Of a DNA stretch of 64,000 bases, positions 7,587-17,212 are shown piece after piece. A program made the position numbers and the translations under genes. How positions within the stretch are numbered: position 1 is the stretch's first letter; each line of letters opens with the position of its first letter. This DNA is from Candidatus Fraserbacteria bacterium (lineage in GTDB: Bacteria; Bipolaricaulota; Bipolaricaulia; RBG-16-55-9; JAJCYT01), in assembly GCA_029262795.1 (NCBI GenBank), contig JAJCYT010000034.1:147977-211976 (forward strand), read 5' to 3'. The notes under the pieces are model-generated. The model was not told the DNA's origin and ran no database searches. It saw nothing but the letters and a program-made list of their open reading frames with translations.

Positions 7587-9077
7587 TTGGGCGTGAGTAT
7601 CTTGGGTAGAGGGTGGATTAAGGATGCGTTTTGGATTGCGTCGGCCACGGTGCTGAGCCGCTTGTTGGGGTTGGTGCGTGAGGTGGTGGTGGCCGATCAG
7701 TTTGGGGCCAGTGGTGCGTATGATGCGTATTTGATCGCTTTCTTTATTCCTCACTTCCTGCGTCGATTACTGGCTGAGGGGGCATTAAGTAACGCTTTTA
7801 TTCCGCTTTATAAAGACCAACTTAGACAGGATCGGGGCAAGGCCGATCACTTTGCCAGTACGGTGTTGAGCGTGGCGCTGGTGGTGTTTCCTTTCATTGT
7901 TATTTTTGGTGAGTTGCTTGCACCTTTTTTGGTGCCACTGCTGGCTGATGGATTCAGTGTGGCGCAGCAAGCGCTGGCCGTGGAATTGAGTCGACTCACC
8001 TTTCCTTTCATTGCCTTGATTGGTCTGGCTGCGATTGTGATGGGGATTCTCAATAGCCATGGACAATTCTTTGGACCGGCTTTCGCGCCTGTGATGTTGA
8101 ATCTGGGCATCATTGTCAGCGTGTTGTTATTTCGTGGATTGGAAGCCACTTCGCTGGCGATTGGGGTGCTTTTGGGGGGAACGGCTCAGCTATTGATGCA
8201 ACTGCCATTGCTGAAAGGAAAGTTTAAATTTCGTTGGCGGTTGAACTGGCGAGATGAAGGGTTGCGCCAACTGCTGAAGTTATTGCTGCCTGGAATTTTG
8301 GGCTTGGCTGTGGTGCAGATTAACGTGATGGTGGACAACAAGCTGGCTTCGCATTTGGAAGAAGGGTCGATTTCTGCGTTGCAATATGCAATTCGATTGT
8401 TTCAACTGCCGTTGGGTGTGTTTGCAGTGGCCATTTCGACGGCGATTTTTCCCAGGCTGTCGGGAGAATCGAGTGAGACACTACCCCCACTGAGGCAAGG
8501 GGTGTTGCTTTGTGCGTTGATTCTGATGCCAGCTTCAGTCGGATTATGGATTCTGGCTGAAGGTTTGATCAAACTTCTGTTTGAGCATGGTGCGTTCACC
8601 TCAGAAGATACTGCCAGGACATTACACGCTTTACAATTTTATGTGATTGGACTTGTCCCTTATGGATTGGTGACGGTGCTGACGCGGGCGTTTTATTCGC
8701 TCAAGGACGGCAAAAGTCCGATGTTCATCAGTGCGATTGCGGTGGCTGTGAATGTGGCGATGGCTTTGTTGTTGGTGGATGCGATGGGAGTGGGTGGTTT
8801 GGCGTTGTCCACTTCGATTGCAGGATGGGTGCAGTTGGCGCTGACATGGATATTATTGTCGCGCGCACTGAAAGGATCATTGATTGAGGGGATTGGAAAA
8901 TCGTTGATCAAATCATTCTGGGCCACGGGTGTGATGGGGGTGGCTGTGTTTGGCAGTTTAATGCTGGTTCAGCAATGGGCGAACAATGAAATCATTTTGG
9001 TGGGGTTGCCAACCTTCATTGGTGTGATGATTTATTCAGGTTTTGTTTGGAAAGATTTAAAGCAAAATCTTGAGTGA
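7587..9077 (+). CDS. murJ: Lipid II flippase MurJ (MviN family)
   Basis: 496-aa polytopic membrane protein of the MOP superfamily, about 14 helices, that flips lipid-linked peptidoglycan precursor. The N-terminus SRLLGLVREVVVADQFGAS and the RRLLAEGALSNAFIPLY segment are diagnostic. The ATG at 7576 runs into a stop, so the TTG at 7587 (AGAGG 11 bases upstream) is used; a GTG at 7593 is possible. No operon partner. Confidence 0.94.
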   Translation: MGVSILGRGWIKDAFWIASATVLSRLLGLVREVVVADQFGASGAYDAYLIAFFIPHFLRRLLAEGALSNAFIPLYKDQLRQDRGKADHFASTVLSVALVVFPFIVIFGELLAPFLVPLLADGFSVAQQALAVELSRLTFPFIALIGLAAIVMGILNSHGQFFGPAFAPVMLNLGIIVSVLLFRGLEATSLAIGVLLGGTAQLLMQLPLLKGKFKFRWRLNWRDEGLRQLLKLLLPGILGLAVVQINVMVDNKLASHLEEGSISALQYAIRLFQLPLGVFAVAISTAIFPRLSGESSETLPPLRQGVLLCALILMPASVGLWILAEGLIKLLFEHGAFTSEDTARTLHALQFYVIGLVPYGLVTVLTRAFYSLKDGKSPMFISAIAVAVNVAMALLLVDAMGVGGLALSTSIAGWVQLALTWILLSRALKGSLIEGIGKSLIKSFWATGVMGVAVFGSLMLVQQWANNEIILVGLPTFIGVMIYSGFVWKDLKQNLE

Positions 9078-9199
9078 ACTGACTAACTCATTTGCACTTT
9101 GCCTGCATCGATCTTATTTCTCAATATCTAAAACGCCTAAAGAATAATGAAAATGATATATACTATGTAAAGAAGCCTTTATATATAGAGGGGTGCAAT

Positions 9200-9700
9200 A
9201 TGATTCGTGTGTTAGTCAGTTCTTGCTTGCTTGGCCAGCCTGTGCGCTACAATGGTTCGGATGCCCCAAGTGACAAAACTATTTTGGCACAGTGGAAAAG
9301 TGAAGGACGTTTGGTTCATTTTTGCCCCGAGATAGCCGCAGGATTTCCTACCCCTCGTCCTCCTGCTGAGACTGTTGGAGGTGATGGAAAAATGGTACTC
9401 CTTGGGAAGGCAAAAGTGTTTGAAGACACTGGCTTAGATGTTACCGAGATGTTTGTAGACGGAGCAAAAAAAGCACTTGAATATGCAAAAAACAACAACG
9501 TGAGAATTGCTATTTTGACAGATGGTAGTCCATCATGCGGTAGCACCTATGTTTATGATGGACACTTCAAGGGTGGGACGACGCCAGGAAAAGGCGTAAC
9601 TGCAGAGCTTTTTGAACAAAATGGCATCCGCGTATTCAGTGAAGACCAGATAGAAGACGCACTTGAATATTTGACTGATTTAGAAAAATTGAAGCCTTAA
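9200..9700 (+). CDS. DUF523/TudS family protein (thiouracil desulfurase-like)
   Basis: 166 aa, a complete DUF523 domain. TudS members carry a [4Fe-4S] cluster on three cysteines and remove sulfur from thiouracil; the corresponding residues here are Cys9 (SSCLLG), Cys42 (HFCPE) and Cys113 (SPSCGS). The ATG at 9200 has GAGGGGTG upstream and begins the conserved MIRVLVSSCLLG; a longer reading from 9092 has no such site. Activity on thiouracil is known only for some members, so the substrate is open. Confidence 0.85.
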   Translation: MIRVLVSSCLLGQPVRYNGSDAPSDKTILAQWKSEGRLVHFCPEIAAGFPTPRPPAETVGGDGKMVLLGKAKVFEDTGLDVTEMFVDGAKKALEYAKNNNVRIAILTDGSPSCGSTYVYDGHFKGGTTPGKGVTAELFEQNGIRVFSEDQIEDALEYLTDLEKLKP

Positions 9701-9731
9701 GCGTTTCTGAATCTTGACATAAAAAAGCTAT

Positions 9732-10301
9732 CTAATTCACAGATTCCAGATCACTGGCGGATGGAATACGCATGCTGGCATTGTTGGCTGCTTGTAAAAT
9801 TTGTAATCCGACATTGCGATAGACAAACGTTAAATCCGCACTACCTTCTGCTGCGCCATCAGCTTCGGACTGGCCTGTGTCCAGATCAAATTTTTGACCC
9901 AGATCTATGCAGGCATTGTCCAATCTTCTGATGACCTGACCGTTGGGGTTATAGACAATTCCTTGATGAATCCAGAACTTCAAGTTTTGTGGATCGATCA
10001 AACATTTATTGAATTCTGCGTTTAGCTTGGCGAAATTACCTTCGTTGGTTTTAATAAACAACATGGTGCCAATGCTGTTTTCGGTCACGGCGCGAGATAG
10101 GTTTAAAGTGGGGGTATCCAACTGACTTTCGTTTTGGGAGTAGTCGGCATCGCGAACATAGGCAAAGGCCACATCGTCAAAGCCGATGGCGGGGCCGACA
10201 AAGAATTGTCTGATAAACGCCGCCCCGACAAATAAAACAACAAGAGCCAACATGATAAGAACCATTTTTCCGTAGGTTAGCCCTTGTTGTGGTTTATTCA
10301 T
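9732..10301 (-). CDS. Membrane-anchored protein of unknown function
   Basis: 189 aa with one N-terminal membrane segment (about residues 11-33, MVLIMLALVVLFVGAAFI) and an extracytoplasmic domain of about 150 residues with two cysteines. No family recognised. It starts 4 bases after the SLBB/RnfC-like gene and is surely cotranscribed, so it may be a membrane anchor or partner for that redox protein. Confidence 0.75.
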   Translation of the reverse strand: MNKPQQGLTYGKMVLIMLALVVLFVGAAFIRQFFVGPAIGFDDVAFAYVRDADYSQNESQLDTPTLNLSRAVTENSIGTMLFIKTNEGNFAKLNAEFNKCLIDPQNLKFWIHQGIVYNPNGQVIRRLDNACIDLGQKFDLDTGQSEADGAAEGSADLTFVYRNVGLQILQAANNASMRIPSASDLESVN

Positions 10302-10305
10302 TCAA

Positions 10306-11439
10306 TTATTTTCGTTCGATGCAAACGTGAGTGTCGGCCACTTCAGTCACTTCGCCGTCGATGCTGGCGTGGTGGAAGACGCTCAGTGATTTGAAATCGG
10401 TGACGTCGTCGGAGATTGGTTTGGCAATCACGTCGCCTTTTTTCACCGTGTCACCTTTGCTCACGATTGGTACGCTTGCGCCGCCGAAGCCTTGTTTCAT
10501 GGCGATGCGAACGCGTTTGATTTCATCGTCGAGGATGACCAAATCATCCACACTAGGCGCCCAGTCGAGATAACGTTCCAGGCCCATTTTGCCCATGATG
10601 ACGGGGAGCGTGTCTTCCCAGCCTGGGGTGTTTTCGCCGTCTTTGTGTTTGAAGGCAGCCTGGTCGGCCACATAAAACCCTTTGTCCACAATCAGATAAC
10701 CGTTGGTTTTCTTGGTCACGGAAGCTTCACCGAGGTTTCGGTCTTCGGTTTCAAGACCTTCGTCGGTGATACGCTTGGACTGTCCACTCACGATATCGCC
10801 CATCATCGGGCCACCGTCGATCACGGTCAGGTTGTGGGAGTTTGAAGTGTCAATGCCTGTGTGGCCCAGCAAATCGACTGTGTACGTGCCCACAGGCACA
10901 CGATACACCGTTTGTTTGGCCACTTCACCATAGACGTTTAAATATTTGTCGGTCACTGGTGCATCGTCAAACAGGGCGCGATACATGTTGTAAAGTGTTT
11001 CCACGTTGTTGACGGTGACGCCCACCTGTGGGGCAATTTTGTCGGGTGGCACTTCGATGCCAGTGGCGTCTTTGGTCAGCCAGCGTTCTTCACCCATGCC
11101 GTAGATGCTTGGCGTGTAGCGGAACTCGAAGCCGAATTTTTCGCCCAAAGGATCAAGCATCTTTTGATCTTTTTCTTTGGCACCGATCAAAATTTCTTCG
11201 TAGCCATACGCTTCTTTCATGAACTCGAAGATTTTGACAAAGGCATCGGCTTCTTTGGTCAACAACAATTTGTCGGCCTCATAGCCAGGTTCGCCTTCTT
11301 CGCAGTTGATCAACAAAATGCGCGTAGGGGTGTTGTACTTGAAATAGGTTGGGAACCCTGCGCCACCTGCGCCCATCAAGCCGGCTTCACGAAATTTCTG
11401 GACTGTTTCTTCTGTGGATAATTTCACATCGGTTGTCAT
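10306..11439 (-). CDS. RnfC/NuoF-like SLBB protein lacking the Fe-S cysteine motif
   Basis: 377 aa. Residues about 15-200 match the flavin/NADH-binding fold of NuoF, RnfC and PduS (GLMGAGGAGFPT, INCEEGEPG, VTVNNVETLYNM), followed by an SLBB segment (VPVGTYTVDLLGHTG). RnfC and PduS normally carry two 4Fe-4S CxxCxxC motifs near the C-terminus; here only isolated cysteines remain. The C-terminus looks like a lipoyl/biotinyl-type barrel (KGDTVKKGDVIAKP). The ATG at 11439 is chosen because GGAG lies 7 bases upstream. It heads a two-gene operon with the membrane protein at 9732. Confidence 0.82.
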   Translation of the reverse strand: MTTDVKLSTEETVQKFREAGLMGAGGAGFPTYFKYNTPTRILLINCEEGEPGYEADKLLLTKEADAFVKIFEFMKEAYGYEEILIGAKEKDQKMLDPLGEKFGFEFRYTPSIYGMGEERWLTKDATGIEVPPDKIAPQVGVTVNNVETLYNMYRALFDDAPVTDKYLNVYGEVAKQTVYRVPVGTYTVDLLGHTGIDTSNSHNLTVIDGGPMMGDIVSGQSKRITDEGLETEDRNLGEASVTKKTNGYLIVDKGFYVADQAAFKHKDGENTPGWEDTLPVIMGKMGLERYLDWAPSVDDLVILDDEIKRVRIAMKQGFGGASVPIVSKGDTVKKGDVIAKPISDDVTDFKSLSVFHHASIDGEVTEVADTHVCIERK

Positions 11440-11640
11440 CTGCAATCTCCTCGTTCAGGCTGAAAACACATTCATTTTCAGGCAAATTTCATCATTTATT
11501 CGGCTTCAGGGTAAAGTGTGGTTTGGCCGTTGTCAAGGGACATTTATCCACTATTTTTCTGACTTCTAAAACAATGGAGGATGTGTGGTCCAGACGGTAA
11601 AATAAAAGCAGGATTTTGATCGAGAAAGGGAGCCAATCAC

Positions 11641-13047
11641 ATGACCGAATATCGCATTGAAAAAGACACCATGGGCGAAGTGCAAGTGCCTGCTGACAAA
11701 TACTGGGGAGCGCAAACGCAGCGTTCCTTACAGAATTTTGAAATTGGCGGCGACACCATGATTATGCCCACTGAGGTCACTCATGCTTTCGCCATCCTCA
11801 AAAAGGCGGCAGCACTGACCAATGCCGAACTGGGTGTGCTGGATCAACCCAAGGCCGATGCGATTGCCAATGTGTGTGATGAAATTCTCGCAGGCAAGTT
11901 GGACGATCAGTTTCCGCTGAAAGTGTGGCAGACGGGTTCCGGCACGCAGAGTAACATGAATGCCAATGAAGTGATCGCCAATCGTGCTCATGTGGTGGCT
12001 GGCGGGGCGTTGGGTGATGCTGAGAAACATTTCCATCCCAATGATGACGTAAATAAATCGCAGTCTTCGAATGATACGTTCCCAACGGCGATGCACATTT
12101 CGGCTTACAAAATCCTGATCGAACAAACACTTCCTAAGATCGAGACTTTGAAAAATACGCTTGATGCAAAAGCCAAAGCATTTGAAAAAGTCGTCAAAAT
12201 CGGACGCACGCATTTCATGGATGCCACCCCTCTGACACTGGGCCAGGAGTTTTCGGGCTATGTGTCTCAATTGGATCATGGCTTGAAGGCATTGAAAAAC
12301 ACGCTTCCACATCTGGCAGAATTGGCACTCGGTGGCACAGCCGTAGGGACGGGGTTAAACACGCCGCAGGGGTATTCAGAAAAAGTGGCTGCAAAAATTG
12401 CTGAGATCAGTGGACTTCCATTCGTCACGGCGGAGAACAAATTTGAAGCCCTGGCCGCGCACGATGCAATGGTGGAAACCTCCGGTGCGTTGAAGCAACT
12501 GGCTGTGAGCCTGATGAAAATTGGCAACGACATTCGCATTTTGTGTTCCGGTCCTCGAAGTGGGATTGGCGAGATTGTGATTCCGGCCAATGAACCTGGT
12601 TCCTCCATCATGCCAGGCAAAGTGAATCCCACACAGTGCGAAGCCCTCACAATGGTCTGCGCTCAAGTGATGGGATTGGACACCGCCATCAGCGTTGGTG
12701 GAATGCAAGGCCACTTTGAGTTGAATGTGTTCAAGCCGATGATGATTTTCAACCTGCTCACCTCCGCCCGATTGCTCGGCGATGCGTGTGATTCCTTCAA
12801 CAAAAACTGTGCAATCGGCATCGAGCCGAACCATGCTGTGATTCAGGACAAACTGGAAAAATCCCTGATGCTGGTGACTGCACTCAATACACATATCGGT
12901 TACGAAAACGCCGCCAAGATCGCCAAAAAAGCCCACAGCGACGGAACCACCCTACGCGAAGCCGCCCTGGAACTTGGCCTGCTCACCAACGAACAATTCG
13001 ACGAATGGGTTGTTCCTGAAAAGATGATTGGCAGTTTAAAGGATTAA
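11641..13047 (+). CDS. fumC: Fumarate hydratase, class II
   Basis: TCA-cycle enzyme interconverting fumarate and malate; homotetramer, no Fe-S cluster. 468 aa. The superfamily signature [11 protein letters not shown] spans residues 320-330, with catalytic Ser321, and His191 sits in [20 protein letters not shown] and [10 protein letters not shown] are also intact. An AAAGGGAG site precedes the ATG. The last 11 codons are repeated downstream at 15173-15205. Confidence 0.97.
   Translation: MTEYRIEKDTMGEVQVPADKYWGAQTQRSLQNFEIGGDTMIMPTEVTHAFAILKKAAALTNAELGVLDQPKADAIANVCDEILAGKLDDQFPLKVWQTGSGTQSNMNANEVIANRAHVVAGGALGDAEKHFHPNDDVNKSQSSNDTFPTAMHISAYKILIEQTLPKIETLKNTLDAKAKAFEKVVKIGRTHFMDATPLTLGQEFSGYVSQLDHGLKALKNTLPHLAELALGGTAVGTGLNTPQGYSEKVAAKIAEISGLPFVTAENKFEALAAHDAMVETSGALKQLAVSLMKIGNDIRILCSGPRSGIGEIVIPANEPGSSIMPGKVNPTQCEALTMVCAQVMGLDTAISVGGMQGHFELNVFKPMMIFNLLTSARLLGDACDSFNKNCAIGIEPNHAVIQDKLEKSLMLVTALNTHIGYENAAKIAKKAHSDGTTLREAALELGLLTNEQFDEWVVPEKMIGSLKD
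13015..13047 (+). repeat. fumC tail, original copy of a 33-bp direct repeat
   Basis: The last 33 bases of fumC (encoding [10 protein letters not shown] and the stop) match 15173-15205 at 28 of 33 positions. The second copy encodes PENMIGSLKE and a stop. Confidence 0.8.
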
Positions 13048-13388
13048 TCTTTGTCTGCCTCTCATTGCTCCGCGCTCGGAGGCACGGAGATATCTTTGAT
13101 TTTAGGCATTGTTGAGCACACTCCAATTGCACACATACAATATGTGCCCATTAGCTGGATCACGGATTCTGCCTAACCATTGCCAGATTATAATATTTAG
13201 TGACGCAGGCTCGTAAAGTTGCTATCCAAAGGTGAGAAAATATATGTTCAAATTGGAATTTTCAAGTGTTGATCCTCATAAAAGCCCATGAGTTGAATCA
13301 CGGTAAAAGACTTACCCTTTAAATAAAATTATCTTGAGGTAGGCATTCGTGTTCTAGCCTTTGATTCTAAACACTTGAAGGGAGCAAA
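13048..13388. other. Intergenic region, no gene
   Basis: No supportable ORF. It holds a small hairpin after fumC (CTCCG, four bases, CGGAG) without a T-run, a short inverted repeat CACATA/TATGTG at 13132-13146, and a TATAAT at 13189-13194 that has no good -35 partner. It presumably contains the promoter of the cytochrome gene. Confidence 0.5.
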
Positions 13389-14021
13389 ATGAACAGAAAC
13401 ATATCAATCGCCTTGGCCGGAATTGCGGTGCTGGTGTTGGTTGGCTTTGGACTCAGCGTCATCATCAGTGCGCAGGTAGATGTGGGCAAGCAAGCTTATG
13501 TTGACTATGGCTGCTTTGACTGCCATGGCAACTTTGACAATGGGGGCACGATTGCAGACAGAGATCCCGACAATCCAAACGCCCTGGGCGGCGTGGCACC
13601 TGCCATCGTGGGTTGGAATGTTGATGATCTAAAAGATGCTGTTTATGATGGACTCTATCAGAACATCAACTATTTCAAGACCGAAGAATCCAGAGCCCAG
13701 ATATATTCCGAAGCAGACCTAAGCGACGGCGATCTGGCCGACATCACCGCATTCTTGAATCCAAACTTCACAGGTGGAGATGCTGCCAATGGCCAAACCC
13801 TGTATGCGGACACCTGCCAGCTTTGTCATGGTGAAGATGCGCTGGGCAATGCTGTTGGTCCATCCCTCGTTTACAAGCAGTTTGAAACAATCAAAGCTGT
13901 TGCGCGTACGGGTATCCTGCCAGAGAACATGCAGGGCCTTATGCCCACATACAATGGCCAACTCGATGAAGCCACGCTACAGGCAATCTCTGATTACCTG
14001 ATCAGTTTGGACGCACGTTAA
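13389..14021 (+). CDS. Dihaem cytochrome c, membrane-anchored or exported
   Basis: 210 aa with an N-terminal hydrophobic segment (residues 7-28) that can serve as signal or anchor. Two CxxCH haem sites are present: CFDCH at 42-46 and CQLCH at 143-147. The second domain has a likely axial methionine, Met185 in LMPTYNG, as in class I cytochromes. It resembles two fused c-type domains of the kind used as periplasmic electron carriers. GGGAG precedes the ATG. No oxidase or reductase genes are adjacent, so its partner is unknown. Confidence 0.88.
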   Translation: MNRNISIALAGIAVLVLVGFGLSVIISAQVDVGKQAYVDYGCFDCHGNFDNGGTIADRDPDNPNALGGVAPAIVGWNVDDLKDAVYDGLYQNINYFKTEESRAQIYSEADLSDGDLADITAFLNPNFTGGDAANGQTLYADTCQLCHGEDALGNAVGPSLVYKQFETIKAVARTGILPENMQGLMPTYNGQLDEATLQAISDYLISLDAR

Positions 14022-14130
14022 TCGTCATTCAGGCATGAACCCATCTCTCTGATTTAAGGGAATTTCACGTAAACGTGTTAAAGCATAATCAGCGAGTTGT
14101 GGCGATTACGCATCTTGTGTAGTGTCGCAA

Positions 14131-14292
14131 AAAGCGAGGGGCACAAGCTCCCAGAAACGTGCTCCCTCGCAAAATCAACCTTCCAGTGAGATGAAACCTT
14201 CCACGCCTTGATCTTCAACAAGCGCAGACGCAATGTGGCGGAGCGTTTGCGGCACTGGCTGTCGAACTCTAAATCCTTCAATGAAAACAAGT
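14131..14292 (-). pseudogene. Decayed copy of the 3' end of the lipoprotein gene at 17213
   Basis: The minus strand encodes a frame-shifted remnant of the 17213-17884 protein: SLKDLEFDSQCRKRSATLRLRLL here against SLKNLEFEFDSQCRKRSGTLRLRLL there. The adjoining hairpin (GCGAGGGGCAC...GTGCTCCCTCGC, 14134-14170) is a degraded copy of that gene's terminator. Small deletions break the frame and about 500 bases of the 5' part are absent. Confidence 0.8.
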
Positions 14293-14341
14293 AAACCTAA
14301 TGTATGCCGATTATAATAAGTCATTCTTTGCTTGAGAAAGG

Positions 14342-15097
14342 GTGCAAGGTTTGAAACGTTTTCAGAATATAGGGCTTTTAGTAATTGGAATTGTGGTAAT
14401 TATATTTATTTACAACTTTATTAATCGACCAAGAACAGTAGAGGATATGCTAGAAAGAGGATATGAAGTTGTTCTAGATAATTACTCTGTAGAAGCCCTT
14501 GTAGAAAGTGATCGATGTCAAGATTTTTACGACCCAAAAGAATATGTTCCTGGAGAAATCTTGTTAAATACGCTTTTGAGTTTAAATTGGGCAAGAGACA
14601 GAATTTCTTGGTCACCTTTTAATGAAGGTGACCATCGTGGCGGAAAAAGGATCATTGGATTTGTATATCTAGATCCTGATACTTTCCTTAGCTCTGATTC
14701 TGAAGAACAAAGACAAGGCAATTATTCAATACTTGTTAAAGACGGTAAAATGATTATGTCGATTGATGAACCCTGTTATCCAGAATTAGGAAACCTTATT
14801 TTGATCCCATACCAATTTAATAGAGGCTACGATCTATCAAAGGCCAACAAATTCAAATTTGTTGTTGAGGAAGTCGAAGGAAAGTTTGAACTGAATTTAA
14901 CTTTTAAGAACTCCTTAACTGATTCAAAAGAAACTTACTCTACTAAAGATTATGAAATATCTTCAACTGGAGAACATTTTTTTGACATTAGAAATTCGGA
15001 AGTATCGCAAATTGACTGGAAAAATATTGATGATATTTCAATTTACATCTCTGGTTATGGCAATCTGGTAATGAAACAACCATCATTGATACCGTAA
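14342..15097 (+). CDS. Membrane-anchored protein of unknown function
   Basis: 251 aa with one N-terminal membrane segment (residues 10-27) and a hydrophilic domain, charged and rich in Asp, Glu, Ser and Lys. No family recognised. The start may be GTG 14342 or TTG 14351; the site AAGGGTG fits the TTG better. It is more AT-rich than its neighbours and lies between a decayed gene fragment and a copied fumC tail, which suggests it arrived by insertion. Confidence 0.65.
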   Translation: MQGLKRFQNIGLLVIGIVVIIFIYNFINRPRTVEDMLERGYEVVLDNYSVEALVESDRCQDFYDPKEYVPGEILLNTLLSLNWARDRISWSPFNEGDHRGGKRIIGFVYLDPDTFLSSDSEEQRQGNYSILVKDGKMIMSIDEPCYPELGNLILIPYQFNRGYDLSKANKFKFVVEEVEGKFELNLTFKNSLTDSKETYSTKDYEISSTGEHFFDIRNSEVSQIDWKNIDDISIYISGYGNLVMKQPSLIP

Positions 15098-15172
15098 ACT
15101 CCCTCCTCGGTCAGGATCAAATTGTGCTGTTCTAGAATGTGGCATGATGAAAAATCTCGTGAGTAAATTGTG

Positions 15173-15205
15173 CCTGAAAACATGATTGGCAGTTTGAAAG
15201 AATAG
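15173..15205 (+). repeat. Second copy of the fumC tail
   Basis: A 33-bp imperfect direct repeat of 13015-13047 (28 of 33 identical), still encoding PENMIGSLKE and a stop but with no gene attached. It ends 9 bases before the DUF2332 start codon. Confidence 0.8.
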
Positions 15206-15214
15206 GTGTGATTG

Positions 15215-16279
15215 ATGCCTGAATTTACCAAACATCTCGACCAGAAGAAATTGTCTCAGATATTTCGTCGCTTTGGTGAGTTGGAGTGTAAGGGGGCATC
15301 TCCTCTTTATGAAACGCTGTCCTTGGCTGTGTCAGGTGATTCAGACTTGTTGGTACTGGCCAGCCATGTTCGTGAGGGTCAACCCATTCCTAACATGCTG
15401 TTTGCATCGGCACAGGCTCTATTGCTGGAAGATCGATCTAATGGCAAACAGCTTGCCGCGTTTTACCCCAACTTTACGAACACACCAATGCCTCCAACGG
15501 ATGCTTTTCCAGTGTTTCGATCTTTTTGTCTGGATCATGCGGACGCGATCAAAAAACACTTGAAAACTCGGTTGGTGCAAACCAATGAAGTTGGCCGATG
15601 TGCCTGCCTTTGGCCTGCCATAGCTAATATCGGGAAGCAACATGATCAACCCTTGGTCCTTATCGAAATGGGTGCCAGTGCTGGATTGAATCTGTTGGGT
15701 GATCAATATAGCTATCAATACGATACAGACATTCATTGGGGTGTGGATAGCCCTGTGCACTTGCAAACCAAGCTTCGCGGTTCCATCCGCCCGCCACTGA
15801 CAAACATGCCTGAGATTGCGAATCGCATTGGCATTGATCTCCATCCCGTTGATGTGACCAACGAAGAAGACATGCGCTGGCTGCAAGCGCTTATCTGGCC
15901 AGAGAATGTGGAGCGACACCAACGGTTTGAAGCTGCGGTTCAAGTTGTTCGAAAAAATCCACCTGATCTTGTTGCCGGAGATGTGGTTGAACAATTACCA
16001 GCGTTGCTGGAACACATTCCTGAAAATGTGCCTTTGGTTGCCTTTCACTCTTTTTCGATGAACCAGTGGCCTCAATCTGTTCGAGAAGGTGTGGCAGCCA
16101 TGATGCACGAAGCAGGACAAACACGTGACCTGTATCGTCTTTCTTTAGAAGCCGTTGCAACAGGCCAGCCCCAGCTGGAACAAACCCAGTGGATCAATGG
16201 AATGCCCAAAATCGAATTACTGGCCACCTGTGAGCCACACGGACGTTGGCTTGAGTGGAACTCTATCCCAGAGATTTAA
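15215..16279 (+). CDS. DUF2332 family protein
   Basis: 354 aa, a full-length DUF2332 protein, recognised by the RCACLWPAIANI, LIEMGASAGLNLLGDQYSY and LVAFHSFSMNQWPQ motifs. The GASAGLNL loop and overall pattern resemble a SAM-binding methyltransferase-like fold, but no activity is established for the family. The ATG at 15215 has AGGTGT about 7 bases upstream. It may once have followed fumC directly. Convergent with the next gene, only 7 bases apart. Confidence 0.82.
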   Translation: MPEFTKHLDQKKLSQIFRRFGELECKGASPLYETLSLAVSGDSDLLVLASHVREGQPIPNMLFASAQALLLEDRSNGKQLAAFYPNFTNTPMPPTDAFPVFRSFCLDHADAIKKHLKTRLVQTNEVGRCACLWPAIANIGKQHDQPLVLIEMGASAGLNLLGDQYSYQYDTDIHWGVDSPVHLQTKLRGSIRPPLTNMPEIANRIGIDLHPVDVTNEEDMRWLQALIWPENVERHQRFEAAVQVVRKNPPDLVAGDVVEQLPALLEHIPENVPLVAFHSFSMNQWPQSVREGVAAMMHEAGQTRDLYRLSLEAVATGQPQLEQTQWINGMPKIELLATCEPHGRWLEWNSIPEI

Positions 16280-16286
16280 TCTGGAT

Positions 16287-16895
16287 TTAGCTTTCTTCAT
16301 CCTCTTCAGAATCCTCATCGCTGCTTTCAGCATCTTCGCCAAAGACATGGCCTGGGGTGGTGATCACATCTCCGTTGGACATCACGACCACGGATTCGGC
16401 AATGTGAGTGAAATCAAGTGGAGGAATGGATGTGCCATCCAAGCCAAAGAAGACATTGTTTTCATTCAGGTCGGCCAGAATGACACCGATTAGGGTGGTG
16501 GTGGAATTGCCTTTGTCGCCATCCACATCAATGACCAAAGAGAGAATGCCGTCAATCAGTGTTTCTGTGGCATTTGAAGCAATGGCTTCCAGCGAGGTGA
16601 GTACTTCGAAATCGTCTGTAGGTCTTGCAAAATCTCCGACATCAATCATGTCTTCATTTGGATCAAAGTCTGTGATGACGTCATTGCCCAGGGTCAACGG
16701 AAAAAGATCGGCACCGCCGCCGCCCGTGATGGTGTCATCAGATTCAAAGCCCTGAAGTTTTTCAGATGCCTCTGTGCCAATAAGGGTTGCACTGACTGGA
16801 TAAACGTCATCTTCTTCTTCCTGAGCAAACATTGGTAACCATGCCCCGAAACTCAAAATGGTGATCAATAGTGTAAAAAATATAGATTTTTTCAT
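16287..16895 (-). CDS. Small secreted acidic protein with RTX-like segment
   Basis: 202 aa. Signal peptide residues 1-25 (cleavage near MFAQ-EEE). Residues 36-90 (GFESDDTITGGGGADLFPLTLGN..ITDFDPNEDMID) match the end of calcium-binding RTX/serralysin-type beta-rolls, with one nonapeptide-like repeat. The C-terminus is very acidic (EDAESSDEDSEEDEES). AAGGAGAAGG precedes the ATG. Probably an exported Ca2+-binding protein; no secretion genes are nearby. Confidence 0.7.
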   Translation of the reverse strand: MKKSIFFTLLITILSFGAWLPMFAQEEEDDVYPVSATLIGTEASEKLQGFESDDTITGGGGADLFPLTLGNDVITDFDPNEDMIDVGDFARPTDDFEVLTSLEAIASNATETLIDGILSLVIDVDGDKGNSTTTLIGVILADLNENNVFFGLDGTSIPPLDFTHIAESVVVMSNGDVITTPGHVFGEDAESSDEDSEEDEES

Positions 16896-17140
16896 GCCTT
16901 CTCCTTATTAAAATGGTTGGTTAGGCAAAGCATATCTGTTCATATGTGAAATGAATATGGACGGTAGAGAAAAAAGCGGTGAAAGGGTTATGAAAATTTG
17001 GTGAAACTTGAGACTTGCATGCTTTATTGACAAATTTGATTTGATCAGAGAGGAAAGAATCTCCAAATGAAAGTCTTGCCCATCTAGATTTCCATCATGA
17101 ATCAACTTTTACCTAAAGAACAACCTCGTAGAAATAGATG
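16896..17140. other. Intergenic region, no gene
   Basis: No supportable gene. A possible 65-codon reading on the minus strand has no ribosome site and an unlikely composition. The stretch presumably contains the promoter of the RTX-like gene. Confidence 0.4.
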
Positions 17141-17181
17141 AAAAAAACGAGGGGCACAAGCCCCCAGAAATGTGCCCCTCG
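17141..17181 (-). terminator. Rho-independent terminator of the lipoprotein operon
   Basis: Perfect 11-bp stem CGAGGGGCACA / TGTGCCCCTCG (17148-17158 with 17171-17181). Reading the minus strand it is followed by seven Ts (17147-17141). It lies about 30 bases after the stop of the gene at 17213. Confidence 0.9.
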
Positions 17182-17212
17182 CAAAGCCAACCTTCAAGTG
17201 TTCAGGTTGTTG

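Noticed and set aside
10492..10845. 117-codon plus-strand reading inside the RnfC-like gene
   Set aside because: Antisense shadow; the minus-strand gene has clear family motifs and a ribosome site.
16908..17105. 65-codon minus-strand reading
   Set aside because: No ribosome site, odd composition, AT-rich intergenic DNA.
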